DNA from: an uncultured Alphaproteobacteria bacterium
GTDB taxonomy: Bacteria > Pseudomonadota > Alphaproteobacteria > UBA11222
DNA length: 64,000 nt
Reading direction: 5' to 3'
Assembly (NCBI GenBank): GCA_947258435.1
Contig: CAMYID010000013.1
Location: forward strand, 284,131-348,130
Positions 63,598 to 64,000 of this stretch are shown here, piece after piece. The translations under genes were made by a program, and so were the position numbers. How positions within the stretch are numbered: position 1 is the stretch's first letter; every line of letters starts with the position of its first letter. Under the pieces are notes generated by a model. The model worked only from the letters and a program-made list of their open reading frames with translations. It did not search any database and was not told where the DNA came from.

Positions 63598-64000
63598 ATG
63601 GGTATAAAACTGAGCCTTAAGCGTCATACAGCGCTTGTCGGCGCGGGGGTAATTGCAGCCTCCCTGCTGTCAGTTGCAGGCAGCGCGCATGCAGATGAGG
63701 CAGATATTACGCAACTGCGTGACCTGATTCTGCAGCAGCAAGCGCAGATCGAGGCATTGTCTTCCAAGCTTGAAACCCTGGCGGTTGAAGCGGAAGCCTC
63801 AAGCGAAGCTGCCCAGCGCGCCAATGAGGTGGCATGGGATGCCGCGGTCACCGCCGATGAAGCGGCACGCGTTGCCCGTGAAACCGACGAGCAGATCACC
63901 CAGGTAACGGCCGCGCAAACGCCACCCAAAATGGTCAAGTCCGGCAAAGAAAATGTCGCCCTGTCAATCTCGGGTCAGGTCAACCGCGCCCTGCTGTTCG
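63598..64000 (+). CDS. Outer-membrane porin with coiled-coil head (3' partial)
   Basis: The gene runs off the window end. ATG 63598 has AGGAG at 63584-63588. The product starts with a signal peptide (Lys-rich n-region, hydrophobic core, cleavage after GSAHA near residue 36). A heptad-rich, Gln/Glu/Ala-rich coiled coil of about 65 residues follows (DLILQQQAQIEALSSKLE onward), then PPKMVKSGKENVALSISGQVNRALLF, where the beta-barrel begins. Coiled-coil heads of this kind trimerise porins (DcaP-like and other alphaproteobacterial types). The substrate cannot be told from the part seen. Confidence 0.85.
   Translation, partial: MGIKLSLKRHTALVGAGVIAASLLSVAGSAHADEADITQLRDLILQQQAQIEALSSKLETLAVEAEASSEAAQRANEVAWDAAVTADEAARVARETDEQITQVTAAQTPPKMVKSGKENVALSISGQVNRALLF

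Noticed and set aside
1..64000. CRISPR arrays, insertion sequences, prophage genes
   Set aside because: No regularly spaced long repeats, transposase motifs or phage structural genes were found in either strand.

Overview
The window is typical alphaproteobacterial chromosome: moderately GC-rich, densely coded and mostly housekeeping. The lineage call rests on gene neighbourhoods: BamE-like lipoprotein / ubiquinol-cytochrome c chaperone / DUF177 / plsX-fabH-ihfA-merR; DUF2842 beside ctaA; aminotransferase-hom-glpX-recJ; lipA-ratA / cinA-pgpA-ispDF; and dusB-ntrBC-ntrYX-trkAH-dat-hfq-hflX. Single-chain IspDF, class I PhaC and a long N-terminal extension on S9 agree with this. The end of the window opens a coiled-coil porin of the kind seen in marine alphaproteobacteria. 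I cannot fix the order; Kordiimonadales/Iodidimonadales/Rhodospirillales-like lineages are guesses. I see no phage, IS element or CRISPR array.

Layout. 1-3.0 kb: the 3' part of a repeat-rich membrane protein, a family III CoA-transferase and a DUF454 membrane protein. 3.3-5.5 kb: a proton-pumping pyrophosphatase. 5.6-11.2 kb: envelope biogenesis, cytochrome bc1 assembly and fatty-acid/phospholipid initiation, interrupted by an inverted rpmF. 11.3-15.2 kb: tRNA-Pro, DUF2842, heme A synthase and a hybrid histidine kinase. 15.2-18.6 kb: a Rossmann oxidoreductase and an MBOAT/SGNH acylation pair. 18.6-24.1 kb: a four-gene exporter of the YbhGFSR type. 24.2-26.1 kb: sulfhydrylase and CoA-binding protein. 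26.2-30.3 kb: rplM-rpsI, argC, and convergent phaC. 30.4-37.9 kb: an OmpA-family lipoprotein with a very long Pro-rich region, then aminotransferase-hom-glpX-recJ. 37.9-40.8 kb: tRNA-Glu, MscS channel and the queC-queE-queD set. 41.0-45.0 kb: lipA-ratA facing cinA-pgpA-ispDF. 45.2-58.8 kb: the nitrogen/potassium/RNA-chaperone supercluster. 58.8-63.0 kb: a cupin, an aldehyde dehydrogenase, and an MBL hydrolase/STAS pair, each with its own palindromic upstream DNA. 63.6-64.0 kb: the start of an outer-membrane porin.

How the genes work together. Several blocks form clear pathways: plsX-fabH starts acyl-phosphate and fatty-acid synthesis; queC, queE and queD cover early queuosine-precursor synthesis; NtrBC and NtrYX are two sensor/regulator pairs next to the TrkAH potassium importer; metY, hom and the aminotransferase handle aspartate-family and sulfur amino acids. 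The less described material lies in accessory spots: the 11-residue-repeat protein, the MBL/STAS module whose STAS protein lacks its phosphorylatable serine, AT-rich palindromic operators before the cupin, the aldehyde dehydrogenase and the STAS gene, a lipA leader with mutually exclusive pairings, and a recurring pattern of ~17-bp tandem duplications in intergenic DNA. All starts were chosen by eye from ribosome-binding sites, overlaps and family length.
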